The notes: generated by a model from the letters alone, not told the origin. Counted from the first letter of the stretch, positions 1-7,115 are shown. The stretch is DNA of 11,468 nt from Chloroflexota bacterium (GCA_016191985.1 JACPVB010000208.1:1-11468), one strand, 5' to 3'. Numbers and translations are program-made.

Positions 1-2
1 AT

Positions 3-326
3 GGCGGCCAGGAAGTTTACTCTTTGAAGGACGGCACCACTGTGGATCTTTCCCGCCGCCAGATAAAGTTTAAATCCAAGATCGAACATCTCACCCCTGC
101 GGAAGGCAGGCTGTTGAAAATTTTGATGGAAAACAAAGGGAAGGTTTTCTCACACCGTGAATTGGTTTTATTGGTTCAGGGATATGATACCTCCCAACAG
201 GCGGCGCCCGAAATTTTGCGACCGTTCGTCAGCCGCCTGCGGCATAAGCTCGATCAATTTCCGTCCCTATCTGAACAGGTGGTCAGCGTGCGCGGAACAG
301 GCTACTTGTACGAAGGCGATAAATAA
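3..326 (+). CDS. Response regulator, OmpR/PhoB winged-helix DNA-binding domain (5'-truncated by window)
   Basis: This is the C-terminal DNA-binding domain of a transcriptional response regulator. The frame is open to the window edge (GGQEVYSLKDGTTVDL...), so the TTG at 24 is an internal leucine, not a start. The visible 107 residues follow the Trans_Reg_C fold: a beta sheet (VDLSRRQIKF), the helix LTPAEGRLLKILMENKGKVF, the HRELV segment, the recognition helix around APEILRPFVSRLRHKL, and the C-terminal hairpin VVSVRGTGYLY. The usual WGYD is VQGYD, and the usual VDVHISRLR is EILRPFVSRLR, a variant I associate with Chloroflexota regulators. The receiver domain would lie upstream, outside the window. 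It converges on the minus-strand signalling cluster, so whether it serves that kinase is unknown. The stop TAA is followed at once by the terminator at 330-367. Confidence 0.88.
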   Translation, partial: GGQEVYSLKDGTTVDLSRRQIKFKSKIEHLTPAEGRLLKILMENKGKVFSHRELVLLVQGYDTSQQAAPEILRPFVSRLRHKLDQFPSLSEQVVSVRGTGYLYEGDK

Positions 327-329
327 CGA

Positions 330-367
330 CCACAAAAAAGACCACAACAGCGTGGTCTTTTTTGTGG
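330..367. terminator. Bidirectional rho-independent terminator
   Basis: A perfect 16-bp inverted repeat (330-345 and 352-367) encloses the 6-nt loop AACAGC. The inner stem is GACCAC/GTGGTC. It is flanked by A6 on the left and T6 on the right, so each strand transcribes a GC-rich hairpin followed by a U tract. It begins 3 nt after the plus-strand stop codon (324-326) and directly abuts the minus-strand stop (368-370). It therefore serves both converging transcription units. Confidence 0.93.
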
Positions 368-1315
368 CTATTCATATGGCCCAAAAATATCCTTGGGCAG
401 GCCTGGCGCACGGATCCATGAGAGCCAGCCGGTTTTTCCGCTATGCGTCGGCAGAGTCGGATGCTCATACATGACCAGGATCAGGCTGATGCTGAGTCCG
501 AGCGCGCCCAACCATTGAAGCGGGGAAAGGTTCTCGCCGAGCCAAATATTGCTAAACAGGATGGCGATCAAAAGTTCGGCAAGTCCCAACAAAGCCGTTT
601 GCATTCCGCCAATCTTTTTCACTCCAAGGAACAGGGCGATGCGCGAAAAGACGGTCACAAAAGTTAACCCAGCCACCGGCAGCCAGGGGATTCCTGCCGC
701 AGGCCAGACGCGGTCGAATAAAAAATAAGCCGGGATGACCACGGCGCTCATCGCGAGTAATGTGTAGAGCGCCACGGTAGGGGCGGGCACTTCGTAAAGC
801 ACGCGCTGGTTGATGGGCAGGTGCATGGCGTACAGCACTGCGGCACCGATCATCATAAACACTCCGGTGGTATCCACAGAACGCCCGGGGACACTTGTCA
901 GCAATAGCACCGCGACGGTTGCGAGAAAGATGCGAAAAAATGTCAGGCGGCTTGGGGGTTGATGGTCGAGCACGAGCCACAACGCCACGAAGAATGGATA
1001 CAGCGAATAAAGCAATTGTCCCAGGCTTGCGTCCAGCCGTTCGAGTGCGAGGTAATAAAACAGGGAGCCTAACCCATTAATTGTGCCGGCCAGGATGCAC
1101 CCAACCAGGCCCACCGGGAAAATATAAAGATATTGACGATAGAAAAGTGAGACAACGAGGAGCAATATTCCTGCGGCGAAGCCTGTGCGAAGGGCAACCA
1201 CTGCCAGCGGCGTGAAACCCTGGGTGATGGCGAGTTTCCCAAAAACAGGCGCCAACCCAAGGAATACTGCTGAACTAAATGCCGCTACAATCCCGGCGGT
1301 TTGTTTTTTTGGCAA
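368..1315 (-). CDS. EamA/DMT-superfamily transporter (probable metabolite exporter)
   Basis: This is an integral membrane protein of the drug/metabolite transporter superfamily, a group that includes exporters of threonine/homoserine (RhtA) and cysteine-pathway metabolites. Its 315 residues hold about ten hydrophobic segments (roughly 7-26, 36-56, 66-88, 95-115, 124-141, 149-168, 177-198, 210-230, 238-258, 265-283), arranged as two EamA repeats. The second repeat ends with the family-typical pattern WLGENLSPLQWLGALGLSISL. A polar tail of about 30 residues (284-315) follows the last helix and is probably cytoplasmic. The start is TTG, preceded by AAAGG; an in-frame CTG three codons upstream is an alternative. 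An in-frame stop at 1334-1336 limits further extension. It is the last gene of the minus-strand cluster, 39 nt after the PLP-enzyme gene, and its stop abuts the terminator. The substrate is not readable; the neighbour suggests an amino-acid-like compound (inference). Confidence 0.9.
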   Translation of the reverse strand: MPKKQTAGIVAAFSSAVFLGLAPVFGKLAITQGFTPLAVVALRTGFAAGILLLVVSLFYRQYLYIFPVGLVGCILAGTINGLGSLFYYLALERLDASLGQLLYSLYPFFVALWLVLDHQPPSRLTFFRIFLATVAVLLLTSVPGRSVDTTGVFMMIGAAVLYAMHLPINQRVLYEVPAPTVALYTLLAMSAVVIPAYFLFDRVWPAAGIPWLPVAGLTFVTVFSRIALFLGVKKIGGMQTALLGLAELLIAILFSNIWLGENLSPLQWLGALGLSISLILVMYEHPTLPTHSGKTGWLSWIRAPGLPKDIFGPYE

Positions 1316-1324
1316 GGATGCCAG

Positions 1325-1329
1325 CCTTT
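1325..1329 (-). promoter_or_regulatory. Ribosome binding site for the EamA gene (TTG start)
   Basis: On the minus strand AAAGG lies 9 nt before TTG (1315-1313). It is the only purine-rich element close to the gene start and no in-frame ATG lies nearby, which supports the TTG choice. The alternative CTG at 1324-1322 would overlap this site too closely. Confidence 0.55.
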
Positions 1330-1354
1330 GTTGTTACCGTACTGGTGATGGGTT

Positions 1355-3007
1355 TTATTTTATTAATGACTTTACTTCTTCCAAAAATTCGTCGTTGAGG
1401 AAATCGCCTTTTTGCATCAGGGATTGGATCTGACCGCCGAGCCTGCTTTTTTCATCCGGCGTCAACTCTTTTGCCGTTGCAACAATGACTGGGATTATGG
1501 CCGTTTCGGGGTTTGCCCGCAGGGATTCGATGACGGTAAAGCCGTCCATTTCCGGCATCATCAAATCCAGGATAATGAGGTCGGGCAATTCTCGCTGGAT
1601 AAGTTCGAGTCCTTCGCGCCCGTTGACTGCTTCCATGATGGTAAAGTTCCCCTGCGATTGCAAAATGCGGCGGATGAGTCGGCGCGCTTCGGCGGTGTCT
1701 TCCACGATCACGATCTTTGGGAAACGCTCCGGGGCAACCTGTGTGAGCGCGGAGAGCAGACCTTCCTCGGGAGTTTCCTCGAGTGTTGGGAATTTGATAT
1801 CACGCGACCAATTATCCCCAAGAATGCTTGGTTCGGCGGGCATGGTGTGCCCGGTGCAGTTGACAACGACCGTATCGCTTGGTTTTATAACCCCGGCGCG
1901 AATCAGTTTAAATAAACCGGCAAACGCCACTGCGGCGGCGGGTTCGGCGGAGATACCCTCCATTTTTGCAAGAACGTGCATCGCGCGGAACGCATCTTCG
2001 TCGCTCACGCTTTCAAATACGCCGTTTGTGTTGTTTACGTGCTCGCGCAGGAATTCATACGAACGACCGGGATCCCCGGTGGCAAGGGTTTCTATGCGCG
2101 TTTTGGGGGACTGTACCGGCTCCGCCTTATCCAGTCCTTTTTTCCAACTGTTGACCATCGGCGCGCATCCCTCTGCCTGGATGGGTGCGAAGGATGGGAT
2201 ACGGTCGATCCATTCCATCTGTTTCATTTCACGGAATCCCTTGTACACGCCCAGCGGACCCATGCCGCCGCTGATGGCCTGCACGTACCAATCCGGGGTG
2301 CGCCAGGGACTGTTCTCGCCGGGTCCCTGCACGGCGGTCAATTGTTCGGCTATTTCAAAGGCGATGGTCTTCATCGCCTCGATGGATGTGATGGTGCGCG
2401 CGCCCATATCCTGATACAAGCGGCGCTGGCGGGCAAACTCGGAAGCGACCTGTTTACACTGATCGTATGACCCGGTGATCTTAATCACCTGGCTGCCGTA
2501 GAGTGCGATTTCACGCATCTTTACAGACGGCACAAGGCTGGTTACGAAGGCCCATAGCTTCATCCCTGCGCGGGATGCGTATGCGGAATAGGATATTGCC
2601 ACATTCCCGGTGGATGCGGCCACCATTTCGGTGATTCCCGCTTCCTTCAAGGCTGCAATGGTTACTGCGGCCTGCCTGTCCTTGAAAGAGGAGGTCGGTC
2701 CCTGTCTTTCGTCTTTAATGTAAATGTTAGGACACCCCAGCATCATGCCCAAATTCCCAGCCCGGATCAATGGGGTGCTTCCCTCACCGAGGGACAGACT
2801 GACATTGGGGTTTCGGACAGGCAATAATTCGCGATAGCGCCAAAGGCCGGCTGGCCTTGTCGCAAGCAGCGCGGGCATGGTTTTCCCGATGCGCTCATAA
2901 TCGTATTCCGCTTCACGCCATTGACTGCCGCACTTTGGACACGTGGAAGATGTTGGATAATAGGGAGCATTATGCCCGCAGTCCAGGCATTTGATGATGA
3001 ATGACAC
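1355..3007 (-). CDS. Threonine-synthase-like PLP enzyme fused to a C-terminal response-regulator receiver domain
   Basis: This 550-residue, two-part protein begins with a zinc-ribbon-like motif (C7, C10, C23, C26), as in short archaeal-type threonine synthases. A fold-type II PLP domain follows (about 65-400): LGEGSTPLI at 73-81, Schiff-base lysine K109 in PTSSFKDRQ, cofactor loop ASTGNVAIS (131-139), SGGMGP (246-251) and NCTGHTMP (383-390). Threonine synthases usually carry PTGSFKDRG and TGHGLKD, so the substrate pocket differs here and threonine synthase activity is not assured. After a linker (about 400-428), residues 429-550 form a receiver domain: acidic pair E436/D437, phosphoacceptor D481 in ILDLMMPEMDG, T511 and K533. 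The reading frame is continuous through both parts, so this is a real fusion. It starts at GTG 18 nt after the hybrid kinase gene, which suggests that phosphorylation by that kinase controls the enzyme (inference). Confidence 0.88.
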   Translation of the reverse strand: MSFIIKCLDCGHNAPYYPTSSTCPKCGSQWREAEYDYERIGKTMPALLATRPAGLWRYRELLPVRNPNVSLSLGEGSTPLIRAGNLGMMLGCPNIYIKDERQGPTSSFKDRQAAVTIAALKEAGITEMVAASTGNVAISYSAYASRAGMKLWAFVTSLVPSVKMREIALYGSQVIKITGSYDQCKQVASEFARQRRLYQDMGARTITSIEAMKTIAFEIAEQLTAVQGPGENSPWRTPDWYVQAISGGMGPLGVYKGFREMKQMEWIDRIPSFAPIQAEGCAPMVNSWKKGLDKAEPVQSPKTRIETLATGDPGRSYEFLREHVNNTNGVFESVSDEDAFRAMHVLAKMEGISAEPAAAVAFAGLFKLIRAGVIKPSDTVVVNCTGHTMPAEPSILGDNWSRDIKFPTLEETPEEGLLSALTQVAPERFPKIVIVEDTAEARRLIRRILQSQGNFTIMEAVNGREGLELIQRELPDLIILDLMMPEMDGFTVIESLRANPETAIIPVIVATAKELTPDEKSRLGGQIQSLMQKGDFLNDEFLEEVKSLIK

Positions 3008-3018
3008 GTTAATTAAAT

Positions 3019-3023
3019 CTCCT
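3019..3023 (-). promoter_or_regulatory. Ribosome binding site for the PLP-enzyme/receiver gene (GTG start)
   Basis: A strong AGGAG lies 11 nt before GTG (3007-3005) on the minus strand. It sits in the 18-nt gap after the kinase stop codon (3028-3026). The spacing is a little long, but the site supports the GTG start, which also places the cysteine-rich N-terminal motif in frame. Confidence 0.65.
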
Positions 3024-3025
3024 GT

Positions 3026-6000
3026 TTACTTGCTGCCTGCCCGGATTCGCTCCAGCGAACGTTGAATGGATGTCAGCAGTTCCTTTTCACTGAACGACCC
3101 CTTGGTGAGAACCTGCTGCCCAAATTCGGTAAGCTGCTTCTTTTGATCCGCTGAAAGCTCCACGCCGCTGATGACAATGGTCGGAATGTCGCGCAGCTTT
3201 TTATCTGCCTGTAATTTTTCAAGGATTTGGAAACCGTTCATGTCGGGCATGAACAGGTCGAGGATGATGGCGTGAGGCGGGTTTCCTGTTGAAATGATGT
3301 TCCAGCCGCTGTGCCCGCCTTCGGCAAGGATGGCTTTGTATCTGCCATCGTCGCTTAATATTTTTGCGATCAACCGCAGGTCGTCCGTGTTGTCGTCGAT
3401 GACCAGCACATCGCGAATGGATCCGTCGGCATTCAGGCGGTCGAGCGCATTGACCAGATCATCCTCAAGGATGGGTTTCACCAGATAATCGGATGCTCCG
3501 AGATTGAAACCTTTTTCCAGGTCTTCGATGATACTGCAAACGATGACTGGTATATTGCGGGTTATCGGGTCGCCCTTGAGCGCATCCAGTACCTGCCAGC
3601 CGTCTATGCCGGGCATCATAATATCCAGGGTTACGGCGAACGGCTTTAATTGTCTCACACGTTCCACCGCCCGTGACGGGTCTGTTAATGGCACAACCTG
3701 ATATCCCTGTGGGTGTAAATACCGTTCATACAACCCGATTACCTGCGGGTCATCATCAATGGAAAGAATGATCTTGTTTCCATTCGGCTGGGTGTCTCCG
3801 TCTCTTTCCTTGCGGAAGAGGGGCAGGGTAAAGAAGAATGTACTGCCTTTTCCTATTTCACTTTCCACCCAAATGCGCCCGCCGTGCATGTTGATCAACT
3901 GCTGGCAGATGGATAGGCCCAGGCCTGTACCACCCGTTTTGCGCGTGGGCGAGTCATCCACCTGCGAGAAGGGCTGGAATAGTTTTTCCTGATCCTGTAC
4001 TGAAATGCCGGGGCCTGTATCGGTCACGCTGACTCTGATTTCGCTGCGGCCCTGCGCCCCGGGTTTTAGGCCGACTTCCACGATGATATCGCCTTCTTCC
4101 GTAAATTTGGCCGCGTTCGATAGCAGGTTGATCATCACCTGGCGGACGCGGATCGCATCTGCCCGGACCGCTGGCAGGTTCGGTTCAATAATGCGCTTCA
4201 ACTGAATCGGACGGTCTTTCACCAGGCCGCTCATGGTCGAGAGCACACTATTCGCCACGTCGGCAATGTTCACCTCGTCGAACGCCAGCTCCATCTTGCC
4301 TGCTTCGATCTTTGCCAGGTCAAGGATATCGTTGATGAGACCCAGCAGGTGTTGGCCGGAGTTGTAAATGGCGGTCAAATCCTGCTGCTGCAACTCTGTA
4401 ACCGGCCCGTCGATTCCCTTCAGGATGACGCGCGAAAAGCCAATGATGGAGTTAAGAGGAGTACGCAATTCATGGCTCATGTTGGCGAGGAACTGGCTTT
4501 TCAGGCGGTCGATCTCGCGCATTTCCATCACAGCTTGCTGCGAAAGCTCGAAGGACCGCGCGTTATCGATTGCCACCGCCACCTGGTCTGCAAGCGTTTG
4601 CAGCACCGCAACCTCGTCCTCGGTGAATGCTCCCTTATTCTCTGCCTGAATATCGATCACACCGATAATGCGGTTCCCAATCCGCAGAGGGATGGCCGCT
4701 TCCGCTTTGGTGTTGGGCAGCAATGGGTTGCTGACGTGCAGCGGATTGACCCTGACATCGTTGACGACCATGGCCTGTCCTTCCGATGCCACTTTGCCCA
4801 CCGTGGATTTTAGATTGATCTGGTAGGCATGATTTTGCTTCTTCATTTCAGCGCCGGCTGCGCCCGTTGCCTCGCGCAATATGGCGTTAAAGCCCGTCTC
4901 TTCCACGATGTAAATTGCAGCGTAGTAAAAATTAAATCGCTCGTTGATCAGGTTTACGGTCCGCGCAAAGATCGAGTTCAAATCCAGCGTGGAGGTGACC
5001 AGCTTTCCGATCTCGGCGGAGACGGCCAGGTATTCATTTCTACGGCGGATCGCCTCTTCCGCTTTTTTACGCTCGGTAATATCTCGAGCCACCCAGAAGA
5101 CCGTGTTTTCATCGAGCCGGGTCAGGTTCGCAAGAAACCAGTAGACCTCATTTCCAACCGGCAGTTCGTATTCCAATTGAACTTTTTCAACGCTGGTGAG
5201 GGTCCGTTGGATGGCGCCTACAAAGCGATCCGCTGTTTCCTTTGGCAGCACCTCGTGCATGAGTTTTCCGAGCAATTCTTCCGGTGGACGTACAAGGCGC
5301 GAAGGGTTGGTGGGCGCAATGCGTTCGTAGCGCCCTTCCTTGCTAACCACCAAAACGACATCTTCCATCGCATGGAACAGGGCGCGCAAGTCGGATTCGG
5401 ATTGCTCGATGCGCTCAAAGAGCTGGTTTTTTTGAATAGCGGTCGAAGTTTGATAAACGATGGTTTCGAGGATGCGCAATTCATCCTGCGTGATCATTCG
5501 GTCGGGGTCGTAAAAATCCACCCCGATGGTTCCGATTACTTCGTCTTCCGCCACCAGGGGCATGATAAGCAGGTTCTTTGTTCCGCGCGCGATCAATGCG
5601 TCTCGAATGGCGGCTACGTAAGGATGGTTGGGGGCATCCTGAATAAAGATCGGCTTACGGGTGCGGATGACTTCCTGTGTGGCTGGGTTGTTTTCAACCG
5701 GAATGGAAAGCCCAATATTTTTTGGTTCGCCAAACATGGCTGTCGCATCCGCTGTCAGGATCAGGGCTGTCTTTTCAGGGTTCATCAACGCAATGCCCAC
5801 ACGGCCTGCGGAGAGCAGAGCGATCAGATTGTCCGCAATTTTTTGCAGGGTGCTTCTAAGGTCCAGTGTGCCGGCAACCGACGAAACTACTTCGTTGACC
5901 GCGGTAAGTTCCTGCGCGCGTTTCTGCGTTTCCTGAAACAGGCGGGCATTTTCCATCGCCAGTGATAACTGGTCTGTAACCTGTTTGATGAGCAATTGCT

Positions 6001-6340
6001 CGTCGCTTGACCATTGGCGTTGCTGGGCTTCATCCAACAGGCGCAGAGTTACCCAATCCTGTTCCCCTGTTTGAATATTCACGGAAAACGCGGAAGAATC
6101 CGCCGCAACTTCTGTTCTGGTAATTACTTCCGGTGGAAACAGGGCGGTTGTTGAACGCCTGCGGGTGGGAATCGGGGAGGAAGCTGATTCAGTTTTTTTC
6201 TGAACAGCTTTCGGCGCAGGAGGAGGCGGCGCTTCTTTCTGGATCTTTGGCCTGCTCCCGGATTTCGAGACATTCTCTTCGGGTTGAATTTCTTTGAAGA
6301 GCTTGTCAAGCCGCTTGTCTATTTTCGGTTTCTTTGGCAT
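3026..6340 (-). CDS. Soluble hybrid histidine kinase: GAF-PAS-GAF-HisKA-HATPase-REC-REC
   Basis: This is a 1104-residue cytoplasmic sensor kinase without membrane segments. In order: a basic, proline-rich, probably disordered N-terminus (1-75); a half-GAF module (about 80-137, ending MENARLFQETQ); GAF (about 145-308); PAS (about 315-425, ending in ARDITERKKAEEAI); GAF (about 435-597); HisKA with phospho-histidine H623 in MSHELRTPLN; HATPase (about 700-842) with the N box at N738/N742, DTGPGIS and GGTGLGLS; REC1 (about 857-970) with D862/D863, D906, S936 and K955; and REC2 (about 976-1096) with D982/D983, D1028, S1058 and K1080. All catalytic residues look intact. No HPt domain is visible, so the phosphate route from REC1 or REC2 is open. 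The ATG start has AGGAG 10 nt upstream, inside the parA-like gene, and the two genes overlap by 35 nt. The first 18 residues resemble a ParB-type ParA-contact peptide. Confidence 0.93.
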   Translation of the reverse strand: MPKKPKIDKRLDKLFKEIQPEENVSKSGSRPKIQKEAPPPPAPKAVQKKTESASSPIPTRRRSTTALFPPEVITRTEVAADSSAFSVNIQTGEQDWVTLRLLDEAQQRQWSSDEQLLIKQVTDQLSLAMENARLFQETQKRAQELTAVNEVVSSVAGTLDLRSTLQKIADNLIALLSAGRVGIALMNPEKTALILTADATAMFGEPKNIGLSIPVENNPATQEVIRTRKPIFIQDAPNHPYVAAIRDALIARGTKNLLIMPLVAEDEVIGTIGVDFYDPDRMITQDELRILETIVYQTSTAIQKNQLFERIEQSESDLRALFHAMEDVVLVVSKEGRYERIAPTNPSRLVRPPEELLGKLMHEVLPKETADRFVGAIQRTLTSVEKVQLEYELPVGNEVYWFLANLTRLDENTVFWVARDITERKKAEEAIRRRNEYLAVSAEIGKLVTSTLDLNSIFARTVNLINERFNFYYAAIYIVEETGFNAILREATGAAGAEMKKQNHAYQINLKSTVGKVASEGQAMVVNDVRVNPLHVSNPLLPNTKAEAAIPLRIGNRIIGVIDIQAENKGAFTEDEVAVLQTLADQVAVAIDNARSFELSQQAVMEMREIDRLKSQFLANMSHELRTPLNSIIGFSRVILKGIDGPVTELQQQDLTAIYNSGQHLLGLINDILDLAKIEAGKMELAFDEVNIADVANSVLSTMSGLVKDRPIQLKRIIEPNLPAVRADAIRVRQVMINLLSNAAKFTEEGDIIVEVGLKPGAQGRSEIRVSVTDTGPGISVQDQEKLFQPFSQVDDSPTRKTGGTGLGLSICQQLINMHGGRIWVESEIGKGSTFFFTLPLFRKERDGDTQPNGNKIILSIDDDPQVIGLYERYLHPQGYQVVPLTDPSRAVERVRQLKPFAVTLDIMMPGIDGWQVLDALKGDPITRNIPVIVCSIIEDLEKGFNLGASDYLVKPILEDDLVNALDRLNADGSIRDVLVIDDNTDDLRLIAKILSDDGRYKAILAEGGHSGWNIISTGNPPHAIILDLFMPDMNGFQILEKLQADKKLRDIPTIVISGVELSADQKKQLTEFGQQVLTKGSFSEKELLTSIQRSLERIRAGSK

Positions 6341-7097
6341 ATTCCATTAACTCCTGAGCGAGAACGCGGTATTGGGTGGAACCGCGCGCGCCGGATTTGT
6401 AATGCGTAATTGGCAGGCCGGCAATCGGGCTTTCGCGTAATTTTGTATCCATCTCGATGACGGTATTAAATACACCATCGCCAAACGTGGAGCGAAGTTG
6501 TTCGTGGATGTTGCGGTGTGTGCGGTTTCTTCGGTCCAGCATTGTAACAAGGATGCGATAGGCAAGGTCGGGGTTGTCCTGCTCGCGGATGCTTCGGATG
6601 AGTGCCATCATATTTCGCAAGGCGTACGCCGAGAAATATTCTGCCTGGGTTGGGATGAGCAGCAGATCTGAAGCGGCAAGCGCATTTTTCGTAATTGCGC
6701 CAAGCGCGGGCGGGCAATCCAGAATGATGTAGTCGTAGGGAAGGCTCGGGGTGGTGCGGATGGCTCGCTGCAAAATGGTGATGTATCCCGTGCGCACCGG
6801 CAGGAATTGCTCCGAAATTTCGATGCGCGAGCTTGATGGGATGAGGTCCAGTTTGTCCACGTCTGTCTTTTTGCGAACGTCAAGCAACGAGGCGTTGTCG
6901 AGCATGATATTGCTGGACGTGTTTTCGTTTTCGCCCGGTTCAAATCCGAGTGCGAGGGTGAGGTTGGCCTGGGCATCCAGGTCAATCAGCAGCACACGGT
7001 TCCCTAGCTCCGCAAGGGCGGCCCCGAGCGAGAGGGTGGTGGTGGTTTTTGCCACCCCGCCTTTTTCATTCGATACGGCTATGGTTTTCAACGTCAT
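6306..7097 (-). CDS. ParA/Soj-family ATPase, orphan (no ParB in window)
   Basis: This is a 263-residue deviant-Walker ATPase of the ParA/MinD superfamily. Visible motifs are the Walker A KGGVAKTT (signature lysine K12, catalytic K17), the A' motif LLIDLDAQAN (D39, D41) and the Walker B YIILDCPP (D127). The Soj-like C-terminus (TKLRESPIAGLPITHYKSGARGSTQYRVLAQEL) carries residues that in the family help nonspecific DNA binding and dimerisation. There is no N-terminal DNA-binding domain, so it is the short chromosomal/cargo-positioning type. ParAs of this kind use ATP-dependent dimerisation on the nucleoid to position chromosomes, plasmids or protein clusters. Here it lies between sensor and kinase genes, with no parB or parS-like site seen, so a role in placing the signalling complex is more likely than DNA segregation (inference). 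ATG is preceded by GAGGT at 6 nt. It starts 18 nt after the sensor gene and overlaps the kinase by 35 nt. Confidence 0.93.
   Translation of the reverse strand: MTLKTIAVSNEKGGVAKTTTTLSLGAALAELGNRVLLIDLDAQANLTLALGFEPGENENTSSNIMLDNASLLDVRKKTDVDKLDLIPSSSRIEISEQFLPVRTGYITILQRAIRTTPSLPYDYIILDCPPALGAITKNALAASDLLLIPTQAEYFSAYALRNMMALIRSIREQDNPDLAYRILVTMLDRRNRTHRNIHEQLRSTFGDGVFNTVIEMDTKLRESPIAGLPITHYKSGARGSTQYRVLAQELMEYAKETENRQAA
6351..6355 (-). promoter_or_regulatory. Ribosome binding site for the hybrid kinase, inside the ParA coding region
   Basis: AGGAG lies 10 nt before the kinase ATG (6340-6338) on the minus strand, within the last codons of the ParA-family gene. It fixes the kinase start at 6340 and so keeps the basic N-terminal peptide as part of the protein. 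The arrangement implies translational coupling of ATPase and kinase. Confidence 0.75.
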
Positions 7098-7103
7098 GAT
7101 GGT

Positions 7104-7108
7104 ACCTC
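7104..7108 (-). promoter_or_regulatory. Ribosome binding site for the ParA-family gene
   Basis: GAGGT lies 6 nt before the ATG (7097-7095) on the minus strand, in the 18-nt gap after the upstream sensor gene's stop codon. Confidence 0.65.
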
Positions 7109-7115
7109 AATACAA

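Noticed and set aside
24..326. TTG at 24 as the start of a small standalone winged-helix protein
   Set aside because: The same frame is open to the window edge, and the residues before it (EVYSL) belong to the first beta strand of the domain. It is more likely the end of a full response regulator.
1485..2414. Plus-strand open frame (309 codons) opposite the PLP-enzyme gene
   Set aside because: It is antisense to a clearly conserved enzyme/receiver gene, and its Ser/Arg/Met-rich low-information translation is typical of a shadow frame.
4829..5965. Long plus-strand open frame (378 codons) opposite the hybrid kinase
   Set aside because: It lies wholly antisense to a kinase with intact domain motifs, its translation has no recognisable domain, and it is rich in residues expected from reversed codons.
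3026..6340. An HPt domain to relay phosphate from REC1 to a downstream regulator
   Set aside because: No four-helix HPt motif was found in the kinase or in any other protein of the window. The relay step, if any, lies elsewhere, or transfer is direct from H623.
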